Shown here: positions 15,045 to 24,103 of the stretch, piece by piece | Layout: the number at the start of each line of letters is the position of its first letter | How positions within the stretch are numbered: the first letter of the stretch is position 1 | Assembly (NCBI RefSeq): GCF_946478885.1 | Contig: NZ_CAMLDX010000032.1 | Location: 1-34,294, forward strand | DNA from: an uncultured Bacillus sp. | GTDB taxonomy: Bacteria > Bacillota > Bacilli > Bacillales_B > DSM-18226 | DNA: 34,294 nt | Direction: 5' to 3' | Translations under genes and position numbers: made by a program | Notes under the pieces: model-generated | The model's input: the letters and a program-made list of their open reading frames with translations, nothing else | Databases searched by the model: none | Told to the model about the DNA's origin: nothing

Positions 15045-16373
15045 ATGTATTATTATGGGACAACCGCTGTGAATGATAAAGGACATCTGGAAATCGGCGG
15101 TGTCGATACGATCGAATTAGTGAAGGAGTTTGGAACACCACTATATGTGTACGACGTGGCACTAATTAGACAACGAGCCAGAAGCTTCAAAGAAACTTTT
15201 GAGAAATTTGGCATTAAGGCACAGGTGTCCTATGCCAGCAAAGCCTTCTCATCTGTAGCAATGATTCAATTGGCTGAAGAAGAAGGCTTATCATTGGATG
15301 TCGTTTCCGGCGGTGAGCTCTATACGGCAATGGCAGCAGGATTTCCGATGGAAAGAGTTCATTTCCATGGCAATAATAAAAGTCGTGAAGAATTAAGTAT
15401 GGCTCTAGAGCAAAGTATCGGCTATATCGTAGTAGATAATCTGTATGAATTGGAGCTGCTAGAAGCTTTATGTGCGGAAAAAAAGCAGCAAATGGAAGTG
15501 GTATTGCGCATTACTCCTGGGATTGAGGCACATACCCATGAGTATATTTTAACAGGGCAATCGGATTCTAAATTTGGCTTTGATCTACAAAATGGACAGG
15601 CAGAGCATGCACTTAGAGCAGCCATGCAATCACCTTGGCTGATTGCTTCCGGTATCCATTGCCATATTGGTTCACAGATTTTCGAAACCACCGGCTTTAC
15701 ACTTGCAGTACAGAAAATATTTGAAAAATTAAATCAATGGAAAACGTCCTTATCCTATGAACCAACTATTTTAAATCTGGGCGGGGGCTTCGGCATCCGG
15801 TATACAAGTGAAGATGATCCAAAGCCTGCTTCTGAATATGTCGCGGAAATCATTGTGGAAGTGAAAACGCAGGCAGAAAAGTATGAGATGAGGATTCCGG
15901 AAATCGGCATTGAACCGGGCAGATCGTTAGTAGGGGATGCCGGGATTACCTTATATAAGATCGGTTCGAAAAAAGAGGTACCGGATGTTCGTAAATATAT
16001 TGCGGTGGACGGGGGAATGACCGATAATATTAGACCGGCTCTGTATCAAGCAAAATATGAGGCTGTCTTAGCCAATAAACCGCTGGAAACGCCGGCAGAA
16101 ACTGTTTCAATCGCCGGGAAATGCTGTGAATCTGGCGATATGCTGATTTGGGATTTACCGCTCCCGCAGACTGATGATCAAGATATTTTAGCGGTCTTTT
16201 GTACCGGGGCATACGGCTATTCGATGGCCAATAATTATAATCGGATTCCACGACCGCCAGTAGTCTTTGTGGAAAATGGAGAAGCGTGTTTAGTAATCAA
16301 ACGAGAAACCTATGAAGACTTAGTCCGTCTGGATTTATCGTTAAAGGAAAGTGTAAAGGCTGAGCATCAATAA
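15045..16373 (+). CDS. lysA: diaminopimelate decarboxylase
   Basis: LysA is the last step of lysine synthesis: meso-diaminopimelate to L-lysine plus CO2, with pyridoxal phosphate. The 442-residue protein has Lys66 in the cofactor motif YASKAFSS, the barrel motifs HCHIGSQI and LNLGGGFGIRY, EPGRSLVGDAG, and the active-site CCESGDM. AGGAACGAGGG precedes the ATG. Its position behind spoVAF is as in B. subtilis, where the pair links spore formation with diaminopimelate and lysine balance. A terminator overlaps the end. Confidence 0.96.
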   Translation: MYYYGTTAVNDKGHLEIGGVDTIELVKEFGTPLYVYDVALIRQRARSFKETFEKFGIKAQVSYASKAFSSVAMIQLAEEEGLSLDVVSGGELYTAMAAGFPMERVHFHGNNKSREELSMALEQSIGYIVVDNLYELELLEALCAEKKQQMEVVLRITPGIEAHTHEYILTGQSDSKFGFDLQNGQAEHALRAAMQSPWLIASGIHCHIGSQIFETTGFTLAVQKIFEKLNQWKTSLSYEPTILNLGGGFGIRYTSEDDPKPASEYVAEIIVEVKTQAEKYEMRIPEIGIEPGRSLVGDAGITLYKIGSKKEVPDVRKYIAVDGGMTDNIRPALYQAKYEAVLANKPLETPAETVSIAGKCCESGDMLIWDLPLPQTDDQDILAVFCTGAYGYSMANNYNRIPRPPVVFVENGEACLVIKRETYEDLVRLDLSLKESVKAEHQ

Positions 16374-16387
16374 GATGATCAGCCTTT
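16355..16387 (+). terminator. lysA terminator
   Basis: AAAGGCTGA (16355-16363) pairs with TCAGCCTTT (16379-16387). An inner CATC/GATG pair extends the stem and a T-run continues at the end. It contains the lysA stop codon. Confidence 0.75.
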
Positions 16388-16475
16388 TTGCCCAAGAAAT
16401 CGTTGTGTTCCAAGATTGGCAGGAATAACTCACCCATGTAATCTCTGCCAGACTTTGGAAACGGGCATCTATCTA

Positions 16476-17348
16476 TTATTTTGCAAACAATCCTTTGATC
16501 CAATCAATCAGGTTGATAAAAAACTGCTTGATGCTTTCCAAAAACCCCTGACCTTCTTCACTGCTTAGATAGTTCGCAATCTTATCCTTTGCTGCCTTCA
16601 ACTGATCTCCTACCTGGTTCCAGTCAATATTTAAGTCCTTTAGTTTATTAAACAGATCCACAAGGCTTTGAATTTGTTCTTCTGTCAGAGTCAGCCCAAG
16701 ATCGTTTGCGGCATTTTCAACAATGGTACGGATTTCTTCAATTGTTTGCGGCGGATTTTTTGCCATCTCTTCCTTGATTTTTGTTATTAAGGCAGAAGCA
16801 TTATCGGTTCCGATTTGGTCACCTAATTTAGCGGATGTCACCATTTCCTCGTTCGCAGCCTGTTTTACATCTTCAGGTATCACTTTATCTGTTGATACTT
16901 CATATGCTTTAATGAGACCGGTTAAGGCGGCAGTTCCTGAAACCTCAAATGGTGCAGTGATATAAATTTTAGCATCCTTTACACCGGCAGTGATCAGGGC
17001 ATTGATATACATTTCATCGGTCACCCAGTTAATATTTTTCGTTTCAACTTCAAGCCCGGAGCCTTTTTTGGCAATTGTAATCGCAGAAGAAGAAATAGCC
17101 CGTGTGCCAATCAGTGATTTTGCAACGTAATTTCCCAAATATTGATGCTCCTCGGCATTGGAAACGGTAATAATTTGAGCATTCTCCGGCGCATTCATTT
17201 CCGCTAACAGGGCATTTTTTTGTTCTTCTGTTAGATTTTCACCGAGAGTGATAATCGTGTCTCCAACTGCTGCATCCGCCAGACTGACAATAGGCGGCAT
17301 GACAAGCAGGGAGATGGTTAGTAGAATAATAATCTTTATACTTTTCAT
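16476..17348 (-). CDS. ypuA: YpuA family secreted protein (DUF1002)
   Basis: This 290-residue protein has an N-terminal signal sequence (MKSIKIIILLTISLLVMPPI, cleavage after about SLADA) and then the DUF1002 region: GDTIITLGENLTEEQKNALL, VSNAEEHQYLGNYV and INALITAGVKDAKIYI. The C-terminus has amphipathic helices ending SIKQFFINLIDWIKGLFAK. The function is unknown. In B. subtilis ypuA belongs to the SigM cell-envelope stress regulon, and an ECF-type promoter is present here upstream. It is convergent with lysA. Confidence 0.9.
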   Translation of the reverse strand: MKSIKIIILLTISLLVMPPIVSLADAAVGDTIITLGENLTEEQKNALLAEMNAPENAQIITVSNAEEHQYLGNYVAKSLIGTRAISSSAITIAKKGSGLEVETKNINWVTDEMYINALITAGVKDAKIYITAPFEVSGTAALTGLIKAYEVSTDKVIPEDVKQAANEEMVTSAKLGDQIGTDNASALITKIKEEMAKNPPQTIEEIRTIVENAANDLGLTLTEEQIQSLVDLFNKLKDLNIDWNQVGDQLKAAKDKIANYLSSEEGQGFLESIKQFFINLIDWIKGLFAK

Positions 17349-17432
17349 TATGTATCCTCCTTTTGTTGTACGAAGCTTAATTCCTTCAGCCCTGGAGAAA
17401 AGAATTAAGCGAAAGTTATTGTTCTCATCTTA

Positions 17433-17458
17433 GACGATGAAAATGTCGGAAAAGTTTC
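17433..17458 (-). promoter_or_regulatory. ECF-sigma (SigM-type) promoter of ypuA
   Basis: On the minus strand GAAAC (17458-17454), a 17-base spacer and CGTC (17436-17433) match the ECF consensus used by SigM, SigW and SigX. It lies about 85 bases before ypuA and agrees with SigM control in B. subtilis. Confidence 0.75.
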
Positions 17459-17883
17459 TTTCTGTTTCTACGGCTTTCCCTGAGTTACAATATATATGAT
17501 AACCATTGAAAAAGAAAGTCACACATTCCGATAAAAGTTTTCGGAAATGGATACATCCTATTTAAGTTTGCTGGAATAATTATGGATATTCGTGTAAAAT
17601 AATGTCGTAGAGTTAAATATGAAACTAGTTTTTAAGTAAGCGGGAGGAAAATGAAGAACAATAAAAAGAGACTGTTCCGAACTTTGTAAAGTTTATTTTC
17701 AAAGGGACGGCATGTTATTACCCATCGCTGCATAATAATGAAGATTGAAAGATGTAGCTAGATTATGTATGATGAGAATAATGTGTTAGTAGAAAAAATG
17801 AACAGATATTCGATTACTTCAGTTTAAAATTCGTTTGAAACGTTAAAACTAGACTTAATGTTTTACTTAATGAGGGATTAATC
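17459..17883. other. gene-free stretch between ypuA and ribT
   Basis: I see no supported gene in these 425 bases. A 12-codon frame with a good GGGAGG site (ATG 17651, MKNNKKRLFRTL) could be a leader peptide or chance. In B. subtilis this interval holds ppiB, ypuB-D, sipS and ribDE-AB-H. None of these, nor an FMN riboswitch, is present. Confidence 0.5.
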
Positions 17884-18249
17884 ATGCTAATACGGTACAA
17901 AAAAAGTTTTGAAAAAATCGCCATGGGCTTATTGTCATTTATGCCAAATGAAAAGGATTTAAAAAAGCTACTGCAGACGATCAAGCAATATGAAACTAAT
18001 GAGAATTGGCAATTGTTCTTATGGAAAGCAGATGAGGATATCATTGGTTTGCTTGGCGGTGTCTGGGTGGATCAACAAACCTTTCAAATTCAGCATGTAT
18101 CAGTCAACCCATCCCATCGCAAGCTGGGAGTTGGGAAAAATATGGTTAAGGCTTGTAAGGAATTGTTTCCTGAAAAGAAAGTGACAGCTAATGAAACGAT
18201 AGAAGCATTTTTAAATAAATGTGGCAGGGAAGAAGAGGCTGACTCATAA
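17884..18249 (+). CDS. ribT: RibT, GNAT-family N-acetyltransferase
   Basis: The 121-residue protein starts MLIRYKKSFEKIAMGLLSFM, essentially the RibT N-terminus. It carries the GNAT acetyl-CoA loop HRKLGVGKNMVKA behind the HVSVNPSHR strand, and a C-terminal EAFLNKCG. RibT is the last gene of the B. subtilis riboflavin operon; its substrate is not established. GAGGG precedes ATG 17884. Here it stands alone, with no riboflavin synthesis genes upstream. Confidence 0.92.
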   Translation: MLIRYKKSFEKIAMGLLSFMPNEKDLKKLLQTIKQYETNENWQLFLWKADEDIIGLLGGVWVDQQTFQIQHVSVNPSHRKLGVGKNMVKACKELFPEKKVTANETIEAFLNKCGREEEADS

Positions 18250-18340
18250 GGTGTCTTACTCCCAACGAAGTATTTAGTATCTTGATACCCGAAAAGGAAC
18301 TAAATGGATTTTGTTGGGGCTTACTCCTTTTTTTCAGAGT
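18250..18340. terminator. extended imperfect hairpin between ribT and ypuF
   Basis: AGGTGTCTTACTCCCAAC just after ribT is partly complementary to GTTGGGGCTTACTCCTTTTTTT. An inner GTATC/GATAC pair and the T-run suggest a terminator between the convergent genes. The long spacing makes the fold uncertain. Confidence 0.45.
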
Positions 18341-18866
18341 TAGTCTCTTTTATTTGTTTTTTTCGTAATGCCTTATTCCGTTCATATATCACCTGCGAGC
18401 GGTCTCGAATGGCATGGCGGTGAATCAATGCGGCATCCATTACAATGCTGGAGTTACCCCAGGAGAGCTTTAGTTCCCGGCAACGGCTAAGGCACTGCTG
18501 GATTAAGTCAGCGGAAGTGAGCGGGAGATTCATGCTTACATAGCTCTTATGTTGTTTTACTTGGGCGAGCATTTGTGAGATCTGATGATAAAGGGTTGCG
18601 GAATCCATTCCGAGCTGTCTCAGCTCTTCCGGATGGGTTTGAAAATTGTGCTGTGCTTTCTGCAGCATTTTATGAGCTCCAGAAAAATTTTCTCTACGAT
18701 GATGATAGCGAGCGACAGCGAGCTGGATCAACCCAGTCCAGATCGAATGTTTATTGTCACGATCCGTTCTCTTCCAATAGTCTTCTAATATTTCGTGGCA
18801 TTCAAAGTAATCCCGGCTTCCATGATAATGAACTAAATACTCGATGTATTCCTGTGGATAGACCAT
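18321..18866 (-). CDS. ypuF: YpuF, DUF309 family protein
   Basis: ATG 18866 (MVYPQEYIEYLVHYHG) is chosen, giving 181 residues. It fits the family start and has a GGGG site about 9 bases upstream; the frame extends to 18905 without support. The DUF309 signature RDYFECHEILEDYWK is present, followed by WTGLIQLAVARYHHRRENFSGA. The Cys/His/Glu residues of this helical motif are conserved in the family, whose function is unknown. It diverges from scpA with 85 bases between them; in B. subtilis ypuF and scpA are neighbours too. Confidence 0.85.
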   Translation of the reverse strand: MVYPQEYIEYLVHYHGSRDYFECHEILEDYWKRTDRDNKHSIWTGLIQLAVARYHHRRENFSGAHKMLQKAQHNFQTHPEELRQLGMDSATLYHQISQMLAQVKQHKSYVSMNLPLTSADLIQQCLSRCRELKLSWGNSSIVMDAALIHRHAIRDRSQVIYERNKALRKKQIKETNSEKKE

Positions 18867-18951
18867 ACAGATTGCGCCCCTTTTGATTCTGAAATTTTTT
18901 TGCAATGGTAACCATATTGTAACAAAAATATGACAGGTTTTGGTGGAAAGT

Positions 18952-19722
18952 ATGCAATATAATGTGAAGATCGATGCTTTTGAAGGTCCACTGGATTTGC
19001 TCCTTCATTTAATCAATCATCTGGAAATAGATATTTATGATATTCCCGTAGCGGAAATTACGGAACAATATTTAAGCTACATTCATACTATGAAAGAACT
19101 TCAGCTAGATGTAGCCAGTGAATACCTTGTTATGGCAGCCACACTTTTGGCCATCAAAAGCAAAATGCTCTTGCCAGTGCATGATACTGAAGCGCTGGAT
19201 GAAGAATTTTCATTGGAAGCGGAGGAGGACCCACGCGGCGAGTTAGTTGAACGGCTGATAGAATACCGGAAATATAAAGAGGTGGCAGATGGTTTAAAAT
19301 TTCTCGAAAAAGAGCGCGGATTAATGTTTACAAAACCTCCCAGCGACCTTGCTGAGTATGCCAAGGAGATTGAAGCGAAAAAACAACCGGCACTCAATGT
19401 GACACTCAATGATATGCTAGGTGCTTTGCAAAAACTTCTACGGAGAAAAAAATTACAAAAGCCGATGCTGACGAAAATTGCACGGCAGGAAATCCCGATT
19501 GAGCAGAGAATGATAGAGATTATGCATAATTTAAAGAAACTGAAACGTCGTACACGGTTTGATGATCTGTTTCCGATTCCAAATAAAGAGTATATTGTTG
19601 TCACTTTTCTGGCAGTTCTGGAACTCATGAAACGGAATGAGATCACAGTCATGCAGGAAGGGAATTTTGCTGATATTTTTGTATCAGCAGCGGAAGGAGA
19701 AGGCAGCGATGGAAATCGTTAA
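18952..19722 (+). CDS. scpA: segregation and condensation protein A
   Basis: ScpA is the kleisin subunit that, with ScpB and Smc, forms the condensin complex for chromosome segregation. ATG 18952 is chosen (GGTGG 8 bases upstream; [20 protein letters not shown] is the family start); the GTG at 18940 is less likely. The 256-residue protein has the conserved N-domain ([17 protein letters not shown]), an acidic linker ([14 protein letters not shown]), and the C-terminal winged helix ([16 protein letters not shown]). It overlaps scpB by 14 bases. Confidence 0.95.
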   Translation: MQYNVKIDAFEGPLDLLLHLINHLEIDIYDIPVAEITEQYLSYIHTMKELQLDVASEYLVMAATLLAIKSKMLLPVHDTEALDEEFSLEAEEDPRGELVERLIEYRKYKEVADGLKFLEKERGLMFTKPPSDLAEYAKEIEAKKQPALNVTLNDMLGALQKLLRRKKLQKPMLTKIARQEIPIEQRMIEIMHNLKKLKRRTRFDDLFPIPNKEYIVVTFLAVLELMKRNEITVMQEGNFADIFVSAAEGEGSDGNR

Positions 19723-20278
19723 TTGGAAAGGAATTGTTGAGAGCTTGTTATTTGCTGCTGGTGATGAGGGTCTGTCATTAAAGCAAATTGCAGAAGTTTT
19801 AGAAATGGACGAAATCATAGCAGAGAACGTATTACAGGATTTGCTTGAGGAATATAATGGAAATGAGCAGAGAGGAATTACTCTCGTAGAGCTGGCCGGA
19901 ACTTGGCAGCTTGCAACGAAAAAGGAATTTTCTCCCTATTTAAAAAAACTGGTTGAATCGCCCCATACCTCTGCCTTATCTCAAGCTGCGTTGGAAACAT
20001 TGGCAATCATTGCCTATAAACAGCCGATTACCCGGGCGGAAATCGAAGAAATCCGCGGTGTTAAAACCGAAAGACCACTCCATACATTAATGGCCAAGGC
20101 ACTGATCCAGGATGTCGGTAGGGCGGAGGGAGCGGGACGAGCTTATTTATATGGCACAACGAAGGAATTCCTCGACTATTTTGGCCTAAAGAACATTGAT
20201 GAGTTGCCGGATCTTCCTGAAAAAGTGGATGAAGAATACGTTCAAGAGGAAGCCGATTTGTTTTTTGATCGCTTTTGA
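19709..20278 (+). CDS. scpB: segregation and condensation protein B
   Basis: ScpB binds as a dimer to ScpA and regulates Smc ring dynamics. ATG 19709 ([21 protein letters not shown]) is chosen from the family start and GGAGA upstream; the longer frame from 19637 lies within scpA. The 189-residue protein contains two winged-helix domains with [16 protein letters not shown] and the hallmark [20 protein letters not shown], followed by [12 protein letters not shown]. Translational coupling to scpA is indicated by the overlap. Confidence 0.95.
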   Translation: MEIVNWKGIVESLLFAAGDEGLSLKQIAEVLEMDEIIAENVLQDLLEEYNGNEQRGITLVELAGTWQLATKKEFSPYLKKLVESPHTSALSQAALETLAIIAYKQPITRAEIEEIRGVKTERPLHTLMAKALIQDVGRAEGAGRAYLYGTTKEFLDYFGLKNIDELPDLPEKVDEEYVQEEADLFFDRF

Positions 20279-20466
20279 TAATTATCAGATTGTTTATTTA
20301 TTTCTGACATAAAGAAAGATCTATGATAAAATAGAAAATATTTCACAGAGCTATTTTGCCGTACATAATTCATTTCCCTGTGGCAGCGAAGATTCTTCAA
20401 CGGTTTCACGATGATATGAATGATTGTTTAGTTTCATGAAATGACAAATTTATGAGGTGAAAATCA

Positions 20467-20955
20467 ATGGGAAATACGCTTGTTCATACTCAAATGGCGG
20501 ATGTAAAGGAGTTTCTCGAAAACGCGGTAAACGAATTTGAGACCTTTCTCAATAAGACTACCTTGAACAGTCTGGTTCAAGAGAAAATGGGAGATTCTGA
20601 TTACTATAGAGCCTTGTTATCCTCGTTAAGAAGACTTTTGGTTTTCTGTGAGGAAGGACTGGATTCATGCCATATTATTTTGAAGACAGAACCATTTATT
20701 AAAGCGGCTGCAGAAAAAATTCTCTATCGTATTTATCATCAATGTATTGAGGAATTCTTCTCACCGAGCAGTGATGTTTGGTTTGAAGATAGCCGTTCTG
20801 CCTATACGGGGAACAACTCCATTAAATTCAGACAAGAAATACCGGACAGCGTAAAAACGGTATTTAAAAATTTGGAAAGCCCGTTTCAAAGAATTCGCGA
20901 AGAACTGGAGTATTATGAAACAGATTATCGGACGAAAATGCTTCAATCAAAATAA
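20467..20955 (+). CDS. ypuI: YpuI family protein (DUF3907)
   Basis: This 162-residue helical protein begins MGNTLVHTQMADVKEFLENA. It contains DSDYYRALLSSLRRLLVFCE and FFSPSSDVWFEDSRSAYTG. Length and position after scpB match YpuI of B. subtilis. No catalytic motif is visible and the function is unknown. GAGGTG stands 8 bases before the start. A long imperfect hairpin follows the stop. Confidence 0.85.
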   Translation: MGNTLVHTQMADVKEFLENAVNEFETFLNKTTLNSLVQEKMGDSDYYRALLSSLRRLLVFCEEGLDSCHIILKTEPFIKAAAEKILYRIYHQCIEEFFSPSSDVWFEDSRSAYTGNNSIKFRQEIPDSVKTVFKNLESPFQRIREELEYYETDYRTKMLQSK

Positions 20956-20959
20956 AATG

Positions 20960-21045
20960 AAAAGGGTTCTGATTCCCTCGGCTCAATCTGGCGGACATTT
21001 ACATGTTTTACCGGCAGGATTGACCCAGTAGGAGTCAGGCCTTTT
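20960..21045. terminator. long imperfect hairpin after ypuI
   Basis: The paired segments run inwards: AAAAGG/CCTTTT, CTGATTCC/GGAGTCAG and TCAATC (20983-20988)/GATTGA (21018-21023). The hairpin is followed by a CTTTTTTT tract. It resembles the repeat elements in size but does not share their TGTCAGGC core sequence or interior. Confidence 0.55.
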
Positions 21046-21155
21046 CTTTTTTTCTCTTGCAATGAATATGCCGGATATCAGGCAAGATTCTCTCACTGTT
21101 GACATATGATAGTGGCGATATGGAAAACACGGCTGAACAGGGAGGAGATAGGGCT

Positions 21156-22049
21156 GTGAATCGTTTTTTTGAATATGTAAAAGATGTGGCGCAATGGAAT
21201 GATGAACTGAAAGATTTTCTTGTATCCGAGCAGGTGGATGAAAATGACGAGCTTTGGCAACGATTAAACCACTTAACTAATATTATGGATATGATTGGGC
21301 AGAAGAACCTAAGCGGGGATGATATTGAGCAAATTCAAACGGAGGTGGAGGAGCTTCAAGGGGAGATGGAACAGTATTTCATGCGACGTCAACAACTGGG
21401 CAGCGTTTTTCAACAAGCACCATCTGTTGCAATTGGCGGACATAGACTGCCACCACTGCCATATGCCTATAACGGCCTTGAACCCTATATTTCCGAGGAA
21501 ATCATGAGACTGCATCACACGAAACACCACCAATCCTATGTCGATGGTTTAAACAAAGCTGAAAAAGAATTGGAAAAGGCTCGTAGGCAGGGAGATTTCT
21601 CATTGGTAAAGCACTGGTCAAGAGAACTGGCTTTTCATGGATCAGGACACTATCTCCATACGATTTTTTGGGGCAATATGAGCCCGAATGGAGGCGGCAG
21701 GCCGAAGGGGGCTTTATTAAAGGGAATAGAAGCATATTTTGGCAGCTTTGAAGCCTTTAAAAACCACTTTACCGAAGCAGCTAAAGCGGTAGAAGGAGTG
21801 GGCTGGGCTATTCTCGTCTGGTCGCCGAGAAGCCGCCGTCTGGAAATTCTACAATCAGAGAGGCATATGCTTCTTACGCAATGGGACACGATCCCGCTGC
21901 TTGTCTTAGATGTCTGGGAGCACGCCTACTATCTGCAATATAAAAATAACCGTGCTGATTATATACAAAACTGGTGGAAGATCGTGAATTGGAAAAATGT
22001 TGAAGATCGTTTCAGCCAAGCAAGTAAATTAAAATGGAAGATGGAGTAA
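21156..22049 (+). CDS. sodF: Fe/Mn superoxide dismutase with N-terminal extension
   Basis: The protein converts superoxide to oxygen and hydrogen peroxide. GTG 21156 is chosen because AGGAG is 8 bases upstream; the ATG at 21099 lacks a site. The 297-residue product has about 90 extra N-terminal residues, acidic and helical (VAQWNDELKDFLVSEQVDEN..., EEMEQYF-like), as in the larger Bacillus SodF-type enzymes. The catalytic domain starts near HRLPPLPYAYNGLEPYIS. Metal ligands are His120 (MRLHHTKHHQSYV), His168 (YLHTIFW), Asp252 and His256 (DVWEHAYY). Fe versus Mn cannot be told with certainty. In B. subtilis ypuI and dacB are adjacent, so this gene is an insertion here or was lost there. Confidence 0.9.
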   Translation: MNRFFEYVKDVAQWNDELKDFLVSEQVDENDELWQRLNHLTNIMDMIGQKNLSGDDIEQIQTEVEELQGEMEQYFMRRQQLGSVFQQAPSVAIGGHRLPPLPYAYNGLEPYISEEIMRLHHTKHHQSYVDGLNKAEKELEKARRQGDFSLVKHWSRELAFHGSGHYLHTIFWGNMSPNGGGRPKGALLKGIEAYFGSFEAFKNHFTEAAKAVEGVGWAILVWSPRSRRLEILQSERHMLLTQWDTIPLLVLDVWEHAYYLQYKNNRADYIQNWWKIVNWKNVEDRFSQASKLKWKME

Positions 22050-22163
22050 ATGAATATCGATTGAAATGTTGAAAAAAGCGATAATTGTTTTTCTTTGAAT
22101 GTAGAATCTTGTCTCGCATCCGTGTTTAAATGTCTAATATCCTTCGCGCTTTCTCCTTGCAAT

Positions 22164-22203
22164 AAGCTAACACGAGAAAGCCATTCCTTCGTGTTAGCTT
22201 TAT
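22164..22203 (+). terminator. sod terminator
   Basis: AAGCTAACACGA (22164-22175) pairs perfectly with TCGTGTTAGCTT (22189-22200) around a 13-base loop, followed by TATCC. It accounts for most of the feature-poor stretch 22050-22292. Confidence 0.75.
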
Positions 22204-22292
22204 CCTCGTTCGGAGTGACGGCTTAGTCTTTGTCAACTTCCTGTGTCACTCATCTGTCGTTAGATATAACGCTATATGAGACAGTCTTTTTT

Positions 22293-22321
22293 GTCATAAT
22301 GGAATCCTCTTTGCATAGACT
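22293..22321 (+). promoter_or_regulatory. SigE promoter of dacB
   Basis: GTCATAAT (22293-22300), 13 bases, then CATAGACT (22314-22321) is close to the SigE consensus. It stands 35 bases before dacB, which is SigE-controlled in B. subtilis. Confidence 0.75.
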
Positions 22322-22356
22322 TGTACAAACCCATTATTGAGAAGAGGGATTTCTCC

Positions 22357-23511
22357 ATGAATGTAATAAGGCTTTTGCTGGTTTGTATCTTAATTATTTC
22401 TACGGTTCTTCTGCAGCCACCGCAGAGAACAGAGGCCGCTGCCTATGCCAGTGCAAGCAGTGCGATATTAATGGAACAGCAATCAGGCAGGGTCCTGTAT
22501 GAAAAAGAGGCACACAAAAAAAGAAGAATTGCCAGTATTACAAAAATCATGACAGCCATTTTGGCGATAGAGTCGGGAAAATTAGATGAGACTGTCACGG
22601 TCAGTTCCGATGCAGTAAAAGCAGAAGGCTCGTCAATCTTTTTAAAATCTGGCGAAAAAATCAAGTTGGAGGATCTTGTCTATGGATTAATGCTGCGTTC
22701 TGGAAACGATGCGGCCGTGGCGATTGCCGAGTATGTCGGAGGCAGTCTTAATGGTTTTGTGTATTTAATGAATCAAAAGGCAGAGGAAATCGGCATGAAA
22801 AATACAAATTTCGCCAATCCTCATGGACTTGATGACCACGAAAACCACTATTCCACGGCATATGATATGGCGCTGCTAACGAGATACGCAATGACGAACG
22901 ATACATATAAAAAGATTGCCGGAACGAAGGTTCATCATGCGCCAGATCCAACTGATAAATGGGACAGGGAATGGAAAAACAAAAATCGTCTGCTCACGGA
23001 ACTGTATGATTACACAACAGGAGGAAAAACGGGTTATACAAAAAGGGCGAAAAGAACACTCGTAACAACAGCATCAAAGGGTGGCCTTGATTTAATAGCG
23101 GTCACACTGAACGGTCCGGATGATTGGAATGATCATATTAATATGTATGAACATGGGTTCAAGCACTATGCGCTAGTAAAGGTGTTAAAGAAAGGGACAC
23201 TGAAGGAGCTAGATGCGGACGAGTTTTACAAGAAAAAGATATACATCAAAAATGATTTTTTTTATCCCATAACAAAGAAGGAACGGGATGACTTTCGAGT
23301 GGAGCTTAAGCTGCAGGAGCCAAAGGATGAATGGCGCAGTGAGAAATCGGTACCAGATGTGGTAGGAAAGGCGATCGTGTATTTCGATCATGTGCCAATT
23401 AAGGAAGTACCTTTGTTGTTTAAGACAGCAAAAAACAAAGAGGATCGATCCTTTATCGAAATGTTCCGCGACCTCTTTTTCGTTCAAATTGGTGTGAAAT
23501 CCGATGGTTAA
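22357..23511 (+). CDS. dacB: sporulation D-alanyl-D-alanine carboxypeptidase DacB
   Basis: DacB (PBP5*) is made in the mother cell and reduces cortex cross-linking, helping core dehydration. ATG 22357 (MNVIRLLLVCILIISTVLL) begins a signal peptide cut near TEAAA and follows GAGGGA; the upstream start at 22321 overlaps the promoter -10. The 384-residue protein has SITK (Ser nucleophile), SGN and KTG motifs, as in DacF, plus a C-terminal domain with a terminal hydrophobic helix (MFRDLFFVQIGV) that may attach it to the membrane. Its stop overlaps spmA. Confidence 0.95.
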   Translation: MNVIRLLLVCILIISTVLLQPPQRTEAAAYASASSAILMEQQSGRVLYEKEAHKKRRIASITKIMTAILAIESGKLDETVTVSSDAVKAEGSSIFLKSGEKIKLEDLVYGLMLRSGNDAAVAIAEYVGGSLNGFVYLMNQKAEEIGMKNTNFANPHGLDDHENHYSTAYDMALLTRYAMTNDTYKKIAGTKVHHAPDPTDKWDREWKNKNRLLTELYDYTTGGKTGYTKRAKRTLVTTASKGGLDLIAVTLNGPDDWNDHINMYEHGFKHYALVKVLKKGTLKELDADEFYKKKIYIKNDFFYPITKKERDDFRVELKLQEPKDEWRSEKSVPDVVGKAIVYFDHVPIKEVPLLFKTAKNKEDRSFIEMFRDLFFVQIGVKSDG

Positions 23512-24097
23512 TCTAATTTGGGTTTTTCTTGCCGTGACGGGAATTGTCTTCGGCATGGTAAATGGCACAATGGAGGAGGTCAATGCAGCAGTATTTAAAG
23601 GAGCAAAAGAGGCTGTTACGTTATGCATCGGGCTGATTAGCGTCCTTGTCTTTTGGCTTGGCATGATGAGGATCGCAGAGGAGGCAGGACTTTTGGCGAA
23701 ACTATCCGCGCTCTTTCGCCCTTTAGTAAAAAGGATATTCCCGGAGGTACCAGAAAATCATCCGGCAATGGGGTATATTCTTTCCAACATGATGGCTAAT
23801 CTCTTTGGCCTTGGCAATGCCGCCACGCCGCTTGGGATAAAGGCGATGGAGCAGCTGAAAGAATTAAATGGAGGAAAAAAGGAAGCCAGCCGTTCAATGA
23901 TCACGTTTTTGGCCGTAAATACATCCAGCATCACACTTATCCCGACAACTGTGATTGCTATCCGCATGAATTACCAAGCGGAATCTCCGACAGATATCGT
24001 CGGACCGACCTTCATAGCAACCTGTATTTCCGCTATAGGAGGAATCTTGATCGACCGTTGGTTTCATTATCGCAGAACCCGGAAACGAAAAGGATGA
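23504..24097 (+). CDS. spmA: spore maturation protein A
   Basis: SpmA is a membrane protein needed, with SpmB, for full dehydration of the spore core. The 197-residue product overlaps dacB by 8 bases. It contains nucleoside-recognition-like motifs GAKEAVTLCIGLISVLVFWL and ANLFGLGNAATPLGIKAM, with about four membrane segments. It belongs to the SigE-driven dacB-spmA-spmB operon. The transported or recognised molecule is not known. Confidence 0.94.
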   Translation: MVNLIWVFLAVTGIVFGMVNGTMEEVNAAVFKGAKEAVTLCIGLISVLVFWLGMMRIAEEAGLLAKLSALFRPLVKRIFPEVPENHPAMGYILSNMMANLFGLGNAATPLGIKAMEQLKELNGGKKEASRSMITFLAVNTSSITLIPTTVIAIRMNYQAESPTDIVGPTFIATCISAIGGILIDRWFHYRRTRKRKG

Positions 24098-24103
24098 TGA
24101 AAA

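Noticed and set aside
17651..17689. 12-codon frame with a good GGGAGG site (MKNNKKRLFRTL)
   Set aside because: Too short to call without conservation; could be chance in AT-rich sequence.
8378..23511. dacF and dacB as a recent duplication
   Set aside because: Both share PBP5-type motifs, but they differ throughout and match the two distinct B. subtilis genes in length, position and promoter type, so they are ancient paralogues.
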